This document shows, piece by piece, positions 1 through 10,728 of a stretch of 64,000 nt of DNA. Source of the stretch: CAVZLD01 sp963776055 (GTDB lineage: Bacteria > Planctomycetota > Planctomycetia > Pirellulales > Pirellulaceae); NCBI GenBank assembly GCA_963776055.1, contig CAVZLD010000014.1, positions 682,001 through 746,000 of the forward strand, read 5' to 3'. Made by a program: the position numbers and the translations under genes. Within the stretch, counting starts at the first letter, position 1. Each line of letters starts with the position of its first letter. Below the pieces are notes generated by a model. It did no database searches, was not told where the DNA came from, and saw only the letters and a program-made list of their open reading frames with translations.

Positions 1-78
1 ATGGAATCGCCGGTTTCGCGGACAATGCAGCGGTCCGGACGGAAGTGCAAAAAGCGAGTTCGCTAGCGACCGCAACCT

Positions 79-468
79 TTAGCAGCGCCACACGCACTTC
101 AAAATATGCACAGCTTGGTTTTGCAGCCGACCCGAAGGACGCGATCCGTCAGGAGTCCGCCGCACTCGAGATCCGAGCAGACCGATTTCCGACAATCCCG
201 TCGAGGATAACTCGGTTGAATCGACCGTCGTCTGTTTTCGGTCCGGAACAGTTGCGTCCCGAGAGCAGCAGCACCGGTCGCCATGACGGGCAGGGGTGGG
301 CTGGTCACCGGGCGACCGCTCGTCGTGGCTTTGCTGACAGCAGGATGGCTCGCAAGACTCCGCCAGTTCCGACTCCGAGCAGCAGGGAAGCTCGCAACAC
401 CACCCGGGGGGAAGTGCCAAGAAGAACGTAACACCGTACACGACGATTCGGAATAAAAGAGCATGCAT
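79..468 (-). CDS. Small Cys-rich secreted protein, unknown function
   Basis: The reading frame encodes about 129 residues. It opens with a hydrophobic stretch (residues about 3-19) ending in PPGWCC, so it looks like a signal peptide or lipoprotein-like leader. The first half is rich in cysteine pairs (CC, CC, CC, then CCC), while the second half is polar with few cysteines. I start at the ATG at 468; a TTG codon lies just before it. I do not recognise a named family, although short planctomycete proteins with a PPGWCC-type leader are familiar to me. It lies downstream of the polysaccharide export gene on the same strand, about 200 bases away. The hydrophobic start and cysteine pattern support it being real, but a chance frame is possible. 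Confidence 0.5.
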   Translation of the reverse strand: MHALLFRIVVYGVTFFLALPPGWCCELPCCSESELAESCEPSCCQQSHDERSPGDQPTPARHGDRCCCSRDATVPDRKQTTVDSTELSSTGLSEIGLLGSRVRRTPDGSRPSGRLQNQAVHILKCVWRC

Positions 469-671
469 CAAGGCGTGCCTACGTCAGGGGCCTGTCGATG
501 GTTCGGATGAATCGCGCACGTTTCTCACACCACGACCTGGAGCGGTTTCGTATTCTACCGAGCGCGGTCGCTGCGTGTTGCGGTTTTTTGACACGCGATG
601 GCCTTCGGTTTGGTTCGAGAAAAAAATGTGATGCGCTGTCTCTCCCGTCCGACCAGCTGGGGTGGCGCGCC

Positions 672-1538
672 CTAGTTTTCGCACGCACTCGCCGGATCGC
701 CGCATGCGTCGGAACGGTCCGGTGAGGTGCAACTTGGGCACCGTTCCCCATGCCAGGGTGCCAAAGTCTGACCAATTTCCCGGCATAACGTGAGGCTCGG
801 CACGAAGATTCGGTCCCCCGGTTGGATCTGAAAGTTCGTCGTGGTATCGCCCAATTGCACAATTTGTTGGTAGCAGATCGGAAGTACTTCCGGACAACTC
901 CCCGGTGGCGTTGGATGACTGAGCAGAATGTTGTGGCGGTTCGCTCGATCGGCCAGGCCTCCGGCTTTGATGATGGCATCCAGTACGGTCTCCCGACCGA
1001 CCAGTGGAAAAGCACCGGGAGCATTGACTTCGCCCAAGACGTAATACACCTTGCTCTCCGCCTGGTCGAGTCGGACGCTGATCCGATGTGACTCGTCCAA
1101 TTCCGGTTCGTCAGCGGCTGCGTCCTCCGATGGGACGCGTTCCTGTTCGGCGTCGATCAACCGCTGCACTTCGGCTTCAATTTCCGCGGTCGTCTGACCC
1201 GCCACGTGTAGTCTTCCGTATTTTCCGAGCTCGATGGTGCCGTCGGCCAACACCGTCTGATCATTTGGCAATCGCAGCGTCGAATTGAAATCGACCGGCT
1301 CGACTATCAGCACATCGCCAGGTTCCACTCGGTACTCGAACAACACCTGTTTTTCCAACTCGCGCGGCTGGTCAAGAAACTGACAGCGGCCTCGCGCAAG
1401 CCTCTCCGCCGACTGCAAGGTTTTGTGCGGACCCGGACGAAGTAACAGGCCAGAGGTCGAAGTGCAGCCACCGCAGCTTACAGCTAACAGACCGCAAAGG
1501 AGCGCCTTTTCGCGAATGCGTGATAAAATGCGCGGCAT
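672..1538 (-). CDS. Polysaccharide export protein, Wza-like (Poly_export + SLBB)
   Basis: About 288 residues. The N-terminus is a short basic segment and a hydrophobic stretch ending LLAVSCGGC, which resembles a lipoprotein signal, so the protein is probably anchored in the envelope. Residues about 70-135 match the polysaccharide biosynthesis/export domain (YRVEPGDVLIV, then TVLADGTIELGKYGRL). After an acidic linker, residues about 160-260 look like an SLBB domain (YYVLGEVNAPGAFPL, ending in IQPGDRIFVPSL). Such proteins form the outer-membrane side of capsule or exopolysaccharide exporters. I prefer the Met at 1538, whose leader is a plausible signal; an in-frame start 60 bases upstream would add a charged tail. 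No Wzc or glycosyltransferase gene is next to it, so its polysaccharide is unknown. Confidence 0.85.
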   Translation of the reverse strand: MPRILSRIREKALLCGLLAVSCGGCTSTSGLLLRPGPHKTLQSAERLARGRCQFLDQPRELEKQVLFEYRVEPGDVLIVEPVDFNSTLRLPNDQTVLADGTIELGKYGRLHVAGQTTAEIEAEVQRLIDAEQERVPSEDAAADEPELDESHRISVRLDQAESKVYYVLGEVNAPGAFPLVGRETVLDAIIKAGGLADRANRHNILLSHPTPPGSCPEVLPICYQQIVQLGDTTTNFQIQPGDRIFVPSLTLCREIGQTLAPWHGERCPSCTSPDRSDACGDPASACEN

Positions 1539-1863
1539 GGGGTGCCTCGGCAGTTGTCCTTGGGCCCGTCGGAGATCAGGGCGGCTCTTATCCTGCAAAT
1601 GGCGGACTCTGTCAACTGCGCCAAGAGAATTTCAGGATTTTCAGGACAGGAATGGAACGCCGATAGTAGCAAAGACCGCGAAATGGTGCGGGTGAGCAGT
1701 CGACGTTGCTACCGCTCAGCAGCCCCCCTGAATCTCCAGGATTGCAATCCGCGACCTACCGCCTTTTACGCGAAGCGTTTTTGTGTCTTTTTCCGGGGCC
1801 GATCGCGGATCCCGCTCGTCGGACGTCACGCATCGTCAGTCCTGATTCGGGCTGCCTTCGCGC
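1539..1863. other. Intergenic stretch, no gene seen
   Basis: Roughly 325 bases lie between the stop of the AsmA-like gene and the start of the polysaccharide export gene, both on the minus strand. I see no coding signal or obvious terminator. The export gene promoter is presumably here, but I could not identify it. Confidence 0.5.
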
Positions 1864-4800
1864 TTAGCGGACGCTGGCGATGGGCAGGAAGAACAGGACG
1901 ACTTCCTGGGCCAGGGCTTCGTCGGTGCGAGGATACACGATCGGGCTTTCGATGTTCCCGGTGACTTCCAGGAAGATCAGCCGTCGTCGGAGGAGCTCGA
2001 GCGGGTTGATCAGTCCGAAGGCCAGGTTGACGGCACTGAGCTGTCCGGTGTCCGCGGTGACATTGAAATCCAGGCGTCCCGTGTAAGCCAGGCGTCCGTC
2101 CAGCCACATCCGAGCCTCCGGTGCTTCCAGACTCATCTGTTGGATGACCAGGGAACCGTCTCCAAAAGTGCCTTGGATTTTCGTGTCGGGAAAGGTGATC
2201 GCGCCCGGGGAGGGAAGCCCTAGCGACGTTGATACGGCATTCATGGCCGGGAGCAACAACGTTTTGGATTGGATCAAGCTTCCGCTGAACGAACCGGAAA
2301 GGTCTTCCCAGGAACGGATGTTGCGACCTGTGAAGGTGGTCTTGCCTTTGAGTTTTCCGGTCAGCGTCGGACCGAATTGAGGGACGGCCGTACGGAAGCC
2401 TGTGAGGTCCATCTCGTCGACTTCGGCGGAGCCTTTGATGCTCAGTCGTTGCCCCCACGCGAGTTGTCCGATCGACTTTGCTCGACCGTTTGTCGCGAAT
2501 CGGACGTCGGCACCGAATCGCGCTTGACCGTGGCCCGATTTGGGCCAGACCGTCCAGGCGGTGGGGATGTGGATCCGCGACACTGGTACGTTGGCGATGC
2601 GCGCCCGCGTGATCTGGACCGTGCCTTTTCCTTGGCAGCGATCCGCCAGGTTCCCTTGGAATTCCGCGTCGACGGTTCCGCTGACCATGCGCTGGGCTTT
2701 GGGCCAAAACGTAAGCAGCGACGTGGCTGACAGATCTGTTCCGCGAACATAGAACCGGATCGGCGCATTCCCTCTCGTGCCCTGCAGTTGGGCGACCACC
2801 TCGCCACGTGCGATCTGGCTGCGTGCATCGAGAAGTTTCCAGCCATCGGGCGAGATTTCCACATTCGATGTCAATTCGCGCGTCAAACGTTTGGAGCCCA
2901 GGCGAATGTTGAGCAGTTGCAAGGAACCCTGCCGCCAGGGGGCCCGCCTGTTCGGCGGACAGGTCGACCTGCAAATCCAGGTTTCCCTCGCCCTGCAGGT
3001 TTCCCCAGCGGTTGCGTTGGTCGAGGGCGGCGGATAGTTCACTCAACTGCACGTTCTGCAGCCGGACATCCCCGGTCAGACCCTTCAATCGGATCGGCTT
3101 TTCGAGCAGGCTGCCACGCGCGGCGACGACCACGTCTCCACCGAGCGCCTTTCCGGCGAACTTCATGTGCAGGCGTTCGGCTTTCCACAACGCTCGCCCC
3201 GCCAGTTGGTCGAACACAACTCCGGCCGCGTCGGCTCGACCACCGCGGAATTCGATACCGAGGCTCCTTTCAGCCGGGACCGTCGGTTGCTCGATCCGAA
3301 ATCGACCCGATACCGCACCGGTCAGGGCGATCGGCATTTCCTGATTCGTTTCCGGCAGAGACGGCAGGGGCAAGTTTTCGAAAGTGCCGTCGATGGTCAC
3401 GCGACCGTCGCGCCTCCAGGGAATCGTCCCGGTCGCTTCGATCATGCTCTCTCCGACACGGGCGGTCACGCGGGCGAGACGAACACGATCTTTGTCCCAT
3501 TCCCACGTGACGTTGACCTGGTCTGCCGCCCAGTCCGCTACCCGCAGCGGTTCGATGCGGGCTGCTCCATTCGCCTGCCAATCGAATGGCTTCAGGGCTC
3601 CGACGACCTCGGCTTCCACCGCAGCCGATCCATCCACCGCGTAGGGCACGTCGATCGGGATCCCAGACAAAATCGCGTTCAACTTAGCGGGGGGGACCTG
3701 CACCTGGACCTCAAATCGATACGGCGAACGCAGTCGCAGGGATCCTCTGCCCGCGAGCGTCGCGGTCTGGTACCGCAAGTCGAATGCCTCGATCTGCAGC
3801 GTGCCATCGGCGACCTGAAGTTGTGTGGACAGGTTCGTACCCTCGAAGTCATTCAGCCGGAATTGGGGACATTGCAGACGGCCGTTGACTTGCCACCGTT
3901 TCAGATCTTGCCATTCGCTCGTGGATACCTGCAGCTGACATTCCGCCGATACTTCTCCGTCGAGTCGGTCGATCCGGGCCTCGAAATCTTTCGCGAGCTG
4001 CTTCAACGGCAGCTCTTCGGCACGGAGCTTAGCAAGCAGGTAGTTGTTGCGCACCATGTCGACTTCGAATTCCCCTGCGATGCGGCCCTGCGGTTCAAGA
4101 TCGAAAGCGATCGCTTTTCCCTCGAGCCGACCCTTCTGGTACTCCGCGTGTACTTTTCCGTTTCTGGTGTGGAAGTTAGCCAGCGTAAGACGGGGCAGTT
4201 CCATGTCGATCGTGGCAGTGTAGGTTTCGGGACGGTCCATCGTCTCAAGCGGGACGTGAAAGTCGCCCCGTAGAATCGCGGAGCCGTCCAGGTCTTCCAG
4301 CAGGGATGTGTACTGTTCGTTGATTTGGGTGAGCGTTGCGGGCAGGTCCAACGACTGCGTTTCGAACTGAACGGTCAACAGCCCCTTGGCGGAGGCAGAC
4401 TGATTCGCGCTCGGAGACACGAATTCATCCAGATCCAGTTCGAACGAAAGCAGATCGAAGGCGACCCCGGAAACGTTGGCCTGCTCCACGTGGCCTCCTG
4501 CTTTTCCGGCGAAGGACAAGCGACCGTCGCCGTGCGCGATGCACATCTCCCCATCGGCCGAGAGGTGACCATGCAGCCGATCGTCGATTGGTGCCATGCC
4601 GCGAACTTGCTGCAGATCGACGTTCCGGATTTGAATCTGCATGAGTTCCGTCGGCCAAGGGGCACCCAGGTCAAGGTTTCCCTGCACTTCGACCGTTCCA
4701 CCGAACAAGCGGGCGCGGCAGTCGGCCAGGGTCAGTTGTCCATCTTGCACCTGCAGATCGGCATGCCCATCACGCAGCAACGTGCCTTGCGGTTCCGACT

Positions 4801-5585
4801 GAATCGTAAGACCATTCAATGCGAGCCGTAGCTCATATTTGCGAATTTCGGAATCCGCCATCTCGAGAGTGACATGCGCATCGGCTTGTCCGGTCGCAAT
4901 GATTCCCGTTTCGGGCCAAGTGGGGACAAGAGCGAGTGCCCGCAACTGTTCACTGTGCAGTGCCATTTCCTGCACGCTGATCTGGGCCTGTAGTGCGCAG
5001 TGGGTACGACTGGATCTCTGCTTCGCCGGTCCAATGAGCTCCCAGTGCCTGCCCTGCGGAAAGCTCGGCGCGGAGTCGATCGGATTCTTGTGTCACCTGT
5101 CCGACGATCTGGTCGATGACCAGGGGCTTCCGCCCTGGCTGACGAACCTCGATGCGCGCCTGCCGAAATGTAGCCGACTCGAACGGCGGTGGGTTTCTCT
5201 CCTGGGTTTCCGCTGTCGGCAGCGGCGTCAGCAGATGGCCCTGTTCGTCAAAACGCAGGACAATGGAGGGCTGTTCCAGGATGATCTGACCCGCCGTCCG
5301 GCGTCCTCGCAGCGCCTGCCACAGCGGGAGTTCGACGCGGACCCGATCCATCGTCAGCCAGGGCTCGCCGGATGCAGGGTCCAGGACGCGGATTTGGCGG
5401 ACTTCCTGCCACTGCGATCCGAGGGAGAGATCATCGATCTGGACGGGGCACGCGGTCCATTCCGCGATCTTCCGCGACAGCTCACGGCGCAGAAACCAGG
5501 GGCCCAACCCGAGGGCACTGCCCAGGATCACCGTGGCCAAAGCTAGAATCCACCAACGTTTGCGGAGTCGGATGCTGCGGATCAT
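1864..5585 (-). CDS. AsmA/TamB-like envelope protein (two frameshifts)
   Basis: Three overlapping frames join into one protein of about 1239 residues. The start is a basic segment followed by a TM helix (WWILALATVILGSALGLG, residues about 11-28), then a very long region of repeating beta-strand-like sequence with terms such as LRGDFHVPLE and GRGSLRLRSPYRFEVQV. The last about 350 residues resemble the AsmA C-terminal region (GSFSGSLIQSKTLLLPAMNA, WLDGRLAYTGRLDF). AsmA/TamB-like proteins span the periplasm and are linked to lipid transport or outer-membrane assembly; the exact role here is unknown. The frame breaks at about 5000 and at a C-run near 2945, each explained by one extra base. The start ATG overlaps the stop of the upstream PEP-CTERM gene as ATGA if that gene ends where I propose. 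Confidence 0.8.
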
Positions 5586-6838
5586 CGGCGACGGCGGAAG
5601 AGAAGTCCGGTTTGTTGCTCCGAGGGGCTGGACGAACGATAGCCGCTAACCGGAGATGTGCCAAGTGAGGAAATCTGGCCCGAGCGCGTGCCATCGCCAG
5701 GCATGCGATGAGGATCAGCAGCAGGCTCGACGGTTCGGGGACGGCTCGCACGGCGCCGAGCGACTCCCGTTCATAGGTTCCTTCCTGCATGGCGGCGACC
5801 ATGTCGGCCGATTCGAATCGCAGGTCTGCGTTCCAGTCTCCATCGGCCCAACCGGCCGGTAGATCTTGTTCGTACTTTCCCGCTTGGAACACCGCGACGA
5901 AGTCGGTCGAGTTGAAGGCCCGGTCCAGGTTGGCGTCTCCGAATGACGTTTCCAGGATGTCGTGCACCATCATGTTCAGATCGCCGTGATCCACGGTGCC
6001 GGACTGGTCCAGGTCGTAGAAGTCATCCACCACATTCTGCGCGATCGCCTGGGATAGCAGGTCAATGTCCAACACGTTCACAGTTCGGTCGTGATTGAAA
6101 TCCCCTACGGGGAATGGCAACGACGGGTTGGCCAAGTTCAGAGTGTCCGTATTTTCCAAATAGATGTCATCCATCCACCAGGGGCCGGCTTTTCCCCCAC
6201 CACTGGAGCTCTTGAGATAGAAACTCACCAGGTCGCTGGGGGTGGATGTGCGGAAATTGAAGACGATCTGCCCGTCGGATGCAAGCTGATCGGAGGGGAG
6301 GGCGGCTTCGCCGTTCCGATCGTGAAGCCAGACGCTCGTCGCATCTGCATCATTGTCGATGTAGGCCCAAAGGTTGTACCACTCGTTGGGCTTCAACACC
6401 GTCAGTGGTTCGTATCGCGCACCGTTGTGGATCTTGAGACTGTTCGCCGCGTCGCTCTTGCGCAATTCCGCCGTAAAATCATCGAATTCCTTCGGGGAAT
6501 TTAAGTGGGACATACCGAACGAAAGATTCTGTTGGTCCTCGAAACGAAAACGCAGGAACAGCGTCCGCGCGGTTCCCTGAGGCACGTGCCGCGTATCGTG
6601 CAAGTGTCCCTGGAACGGGGGTTAATTCGAGGAACTGGTTGGTGGGTTCGTCGGGATCAGCAGCCACGTTTCCCAGGCCCGTTGTGGCGGACCATCCGTT
6701 CTGTCCATCGATTTCGCCAACCGACAAGGCGTCGAAGTTCTCGATGTTCGCGAACGCACCCCAGCCGGCGACCGGCGCCAGGAGGATGGTCAACAGGACG
6801 GCTGCAACACGGAAGCCGATGGAGGGCGAATCGTTCAT
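5582..6838 (-). CDS. PEP-CTERM secreted protein with dockerin-like repeats (frameshifted)
   Basis: The start at 6838 gives a signal peptide (VAAVLLTILLAPVAGWGAFA), then FDALSVGEIDGQNGWS, a lectin/jelly-roll-like region with PWWMDDIYLEN, then Ca-loop repeats (GDFNHDRTVNVLDIDLL, YDLDQSGTVDHGDLN, GDANLDRAFNSTDFV, GDWNADLRFESADMV) and a PEP-CTERM sorting tail (VPEPSSLLLILIACLA). PEP-CTERM proteins are processed by exosortase; no exosortase gene is in the window. One extra base near 6605 splits the N-terminal part from the rest. The uninterrupted frame runs on to 5482, inside the next gene. A different frame ends instead with LLFRRRR and a TGA at 5584-5582 that forms ATGA with the AsmA start, which is a more typical end; reaching it needs another indel in the tail. 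The C-terminal repeat layout recurs in the proteins at 34-49 kb. Confidence 0.75.
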
Positions 6839-7107
6839 CGATGTGCTCCCATGGGGGGGATGAACGGCGTGGGCCATTCGTCCGACGGTTCGTTGCGAAA
6901 GAAGAAAGTTCCCATACTGAAAGATCTTCATCGAGTGCTTCCAACCGCCAGGTAAAAAATGACTCGTTGATTCTCGAATGTACTGGAGTGTCTCATGCGT
7001 TGACCTTCTTGGGCGTCCGGTGGTTTGACAACCAACGGGCCCAAGTTTCCTGTGGCTAGGAAAACACGTCCGCCAGAGGGGCGTGAACAGCCTTCTCTGA
7101 CGGATTG

Positions 7108-7554
7108 TCATTTCGTCGATTGGAGCCTCTTTGGTAGTTGAGCACGGAACTGACTCAACAATGAGTCGGGCACGGCCAACGTGGTCACCGGTGGATCTCC
7201 GATGGAAAACAGCGAAACCTGTTCCCAGAACAGCCGACCGCGTTTCACGCCGCAGAATTCGGTCCAGGGGATGAGCACCGCTTTGCGCCAGGTTTGAACG
7301 TAGAGTCCTTGCTCCGCAATCCCGATCGTTGTCGCGTCGCGGTACACCATGCCGCCAATTTGGACCGTCTGCTTCTTGAGCACTTTTCCGGATGGCGGAT
7401 GCTCCGTTGCAAAGCGTTCAATGAGCCGCAGCCAACCTTCCGGATCGGTGCGTCTCGCTCGCCTGCGGCACCAGACAATCAGCAAGGCTGCGAGCACCAC
7501 GATGCAGATCAAGGCGATTTGCCAACCAGAAACGAAGGCGATGGGAAAGTCCAT
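7108..7554 (-). CDS. Small membrane-anchored protein, unknown function
   Basis: About 148 residues. Near the N-terminus is one TM helix (WQIALICIVVLAALLIVW), followed by a basic RRRARR stop-transfer stretch. The rest is soluble, with a region (TIGIAEQGLYVQTWRKAVLI, then PWTEF) that resembles PH-like or bacterial PH2-type folds seen in small planctomycete membrane proteins. I place the start at 7554 because it puts the helix near the N-terminus; a longer frame opens at 7722 but would overlap the promoter region of the divergent gene. Its function is unknown to me. Confidence 0.7.
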   Translation of the reverse strand: MDFPIAFVSGWQIALICIVVLAALLIVWCRRRARRTDPEGWLRLIERFATEHPPSGKVLKKQTVQIGGMVYRDATTIGIAEQGLYVQTWRKAVLIPWTEFCGVKRGRLFWEQVSLFSIGDPPVTTLAVPDSLLSQFRAQLPKRLQSTK

Positions 7555-7762
7555 AGTCGCTCGATCTCCACTTGGGAAGTGGCCCCGTAAGCCTGGATCG
7601 CACCGAAGCGTCCTTCGATCAAGCCTGGGTCCTTGGGCGGCGACGCAGTGAATCAGGATCTTCGATAACGGAAGCTCAAATCGAGGGTTTCCCTTCGCCG
7701 TCGCTTGGGCAACAATCTGCATGGCGCTTGTCTCTGCAATAGATTCTTTAAGGATACCGCGA

Positions 7763-10555
7763 ATGTCGATCCGTTTCCGCCTGACTTTTGGCAGTTGGCT
7801 GCTAATTTGCGTCCTGTCTCCGTCGGCCGTGGCGCAACTGCGCAGCGAAGCTTACGCGGGGGAGCCCTTCGGCGTTGGTCGAGTGACGCTGCCCGCATCG
7901 CCTCAGACGGACGCATTGGCGATCCGGACGAATGGATACTTTCTGTCGGCTGAAAACGGTCGCGCGCTGTATCCCTCTTTCTCGTCGGGGCGTGCCGTCG
8001 GCGTGTTGCGGCAGGTCTTGGGCGTCGAGGAGCGGAATGCTACGGGCCCTGTAACCTTCTACTTCCTGTTTCGCGGCACGGAACCGTTCACGTTGACCGT
8101 GGCGACACCAGAATTGCAGGAAGTTCGCGTCCATCCGAACTCGCAGCCGCGTGCGTACCGCCGGCTGTTGCGCGCCTGGTGGCGCAACTACTCCGCGGCT
8201 GCTCAGCAGCGGAGGCGGCAGGGCGATTACCCGCCGCTGATCGAAACGTACCTGACGACGGTGTTGGGACAGCGGCTGGGACTTCGGGCTCCGCTATTAG
8301 AACGCTTGGTGGATTCGGAGCGAAGAACGATCTTCGGGAACCGTTCCCTGCGACGGTTGTTCCATGTCGAGTCCATTCGGCTGGAAGCGTTGCGGGAATC
8401 GCTGTCTCCGTCATCGAATCGAATGGTCGCCGATCAGCCGGTTCCGGCGGACATCCGCTGGTCGAACACGGCGGGATCCGATCTGGCAGACGATGTGGAT
8501 ATCGAGCCGATCGCGGCGCATGTGCCGGAAGAGTGTCTCTACGTCCGTTTCGGCAATTTCGAGAACTATCTCTGGCTGCGGGAACTCATGGACGAATATG
8601 GCGGCGACATGAGTCGGATGGTGACGGCGCGGGGACATGACGCGGGATTGAATCGGCGGCTGCAGGATCAACTCGGGTTGGAGGAAAGCACGCTCGCCAA
8701 GTTATTTGGTGGACAGGTGATCTCTGACGTTGCGATGATCGGTCGCGACACGTACATGCGCGAGGGGGCTGCTTTCGGAATCCTGTTCGAGGCCCGGAAC
8801 AGCGGGTTGTTGAAAACGGATCTCGTGAAACAACGCCTCGAGGCCGTGGAACGCATGAAAGAGGACGGTGCTGAGATGACTGAGGTGGAAATCGCCGGTC
8901 AACCGGTTTCTCTGGCCGTCACTGCGGATAACCGGTTGCGATCGTTTTATGTGGCGAACGACAAGTATCACCTTGTGACGACCTCGCGCGCGATCGCCGA
9001 GCGGTTCCTCGAAGTGGGACGAGGCGTTCGACCGCTCGCCGCGACGCCTGCCTTTCGGTTGGCTCGTCAACGAATGCCGCTGGCGCGAGAAGATACGATT
9101 TTTGTCTATCTTTCCCCGGCGTTCTTTCGCGGGCTGATGGGTCCCCAGTATCAAATTGAACTGCGCCGCCGGTTACGGGCGGTCACCGATTTGGAGGTGT
9201 TGGCGATGGCGAAATGGGTCGCGCGCGTCGAGCAGCGTGACGACGCGCTGCCTGCGCTGCTGGCGGCGAGACTCTTGCCACAGGACATCCAGCAGCGGCC
9301 CGATGGCAGCCGACCGATGGAGCTTGCGGGTCGATGGGTGGATTCGCTGCGCGGTGGACGTGGGTCCTTCCTGCCGATTCCGGATGTGGAGTTGACGGGT
9401 GTGACCGCGGAGGAGGCCGCCGACTACCGTCAAACCGCGGCCTTTCATCAGTCGCAATGGGAGCAAATGGACCCGTTGATCATTGCCCTGAAACGGTTTG
9501 CCGGGGAAGAGGATGGGCGCGAACGATTACGGTTGGAAGCGCGGATGCAGCCTTTTGACCGCAAGAAATACGGCCTCGTGACTTCTGTGGTCGGACCACC
9601 CTCTCAAACTCAATTGCGGCCGGACCCGCAAGACATTCTGAGCCTTCAGCTCGTGCTGCAGGGCGGGTTGCTGCGACCGAACGTGGAGCCCCATCTTCTG
9701 TTTCTCGGTCTGCGTGATTCCAATGTACCGCTCGATTTGGGACGCAACTCACTGCTGCGTACGTTAATGATTCTTCGTTCGGCTCCCGCTTATTTGGGCG
9801 CTTGGCCACAACTCGGCCTCCTAGAACTGCTGGGCTTGGGTAGCACGCCGGATGCGCAGGGGTTTTCGCAATTGCCGTTGGGACTCTGGCGGCGCCAGAC
9901 TCCCGACCGGTTTTCGGTGTTGTCCTTCGATCCCGCGATTTTGGACGCGGTCGTGCCTCGAATGGCACTCGAACGTTCCGAGCATCGTGCGCAGGTCCGT
10001 GTCCGCGTCGGAGATTTCGCACAGTCCCAGATTCGCGGTTGGCTCAACGCCTTGGGCTACCAGCGAGCGTACGAAACATCCGTCGGCAATACACGGCTGC
10101 TGCATACGGTCACGCAGCAACTCGGCGTTCCACCCGAACAGGCGAAAGATGTCGCCGAATCGATCTTGGATGTGAATCTTGTCTGTACTCTCGACGGCGA
10201 ATACGAACTGCGAGAGACGACGGAAGGTTGGCCCTTCTGGGCCTCCACCGGTTGGCCTGATGTGCGGGCGACGGCACCGGCCGGCAACGCGTCATCCCCC
10301 GAGTACACGGCACCCGCATTGCAGTGGTTTCACGGTTTGGACGCGGATCTGGTCATGCTATCGGACCGGGTGATTGCCTACGCGACCGTCGATCTGCAGC
10401 GGCAGCCGCAGCAAAAAGCGCCAGAAATCAAGCTGCCGTTGTTCGACCTGTTTCGTGACAATCCTTTCCGACGGCCGGAGGAGGAAGTGACGCCCATCGA
10501 AGAAGAGCCGTTCGAAGAATTGCCGCCACCCCGGCCGGAACCCATCCAGCCGTGA
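7763..10555 (+). CDS. Large secreted protein, unknown function
   Basis: An uninterrupted frame of about 930 residues. The start at 7763 follows an AAGGA ribosome site by eight bases and gives a clean signal peptide (FGSWLLICVLSPSAVAQ). The body has no domain I can name. A segment (VPEECLYVRFGNFENYLWL, about residue 255 onward) and its continuation resemble long hypothetical proteins common in planctomycetes. Near the C-terminus the sequence becomes proline- and acid-rich (EEVTPIEEEPFEELPPPRPE). It lies about 170 bases upstream of the sigma factor gene on the same strand and may belong to the same functional group. The intact 2.8 kb frame shows the sequence is reliable here. Confidence 0.8.
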   Translation: MSIRFRLTFGSWLLICVLSPSAVAQLRSEAYAGEPFGVGRVTLPASPQTDALAIRTNGYFLSAENGRALYPSFSSGRAVGVLRQVLGVEERNATGPVTFYFLFRGTEPFTLTVATPELQEVRVHPNSQPRAYRRLLRAWWRNYSAAAQQRRRQGDYPPLIETYLTTVLGQRLGLRAPLLERLVDSERRTIFGNRSLRRLFHVESIRLEALRESLSPSSNRMVADQPVPADIRWSNTAGSDLADDVDIEPIAAHVPEECLYVRFGNFENYLWLRELMDEYGGDMSRMVTARGHDAGLNRRLQDQLGLEESTLAKLFGGQVISDVAMIGRDTYMREGAAFGILFEARNSGLLKTDLVKQRLEAVERMKEDGAEMTEVEIAGQPVSLAVTADNRLRSFYVANDKYHLVTTSRAIAERFLEVGRGVRPLAATPAFRLARQRMPLAREDTIFVYLSPAFFRGLMGPQYQIELRRRLRAVTDLEVLAMAKWVARVEQRDDALPALLAARLLPQDIQQRPDGSRPMELAGRWVDSLRGGRGSFLPIPDVELTGVTAEEAADYRQTAAFHQSQWEQMDPLIIALKRFAGEEDGRERLRLEARMQPFDRKKYGLVTSVVGPPSQTQLRPDPQDILSLQLVLQGGLLRPNVEPHLLFLGLRDSNVPLDLGRNSLLRTLMILRSAPAYLGAWPQLGLLELLGLGSTPDAQGFSQLPLGLWRRQTPDRFSVLSFDPAILDAVVPRMALERSEHRAQVRVRVGDFAQSQIRGWLNALGYQRAYETSVGNTRLLHTVTQQLGVPPEQAKDVAESILDVNLVCTLDGEYELRETTEGWPFWASTGWPDVRATAPAGNASSPEYTAPALQWFHGLDADLVMLSDRVIAYATVDLQRQPQQKAPEIKLPLFDLFRDNPFRRPEEEVTPIEEEPFEELPPPRPEPIQP

Positions 10556-10728
10556 CGCATCGGTGTGCGGACCATTCCGGTCCTCACCTCCCAGGGACTA
10601 GGGGAGCCCATTTCACTGCCCATGGCCGGGAAGCGAGTGAATTCCTCTTCAAACTCCCAGATATCGCGGGAAAGTCGCCTTGCCGTGGCGTCATAATGAC
10701 TGATGGGACCCGGTGAGGCGATAGTTGT

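Noticed and set aside
3167..4273. Plus-strand open frame of 368 residues
   Set aside because: It is the shadow of the AsmA-like gene, with no signal peptide or motif.
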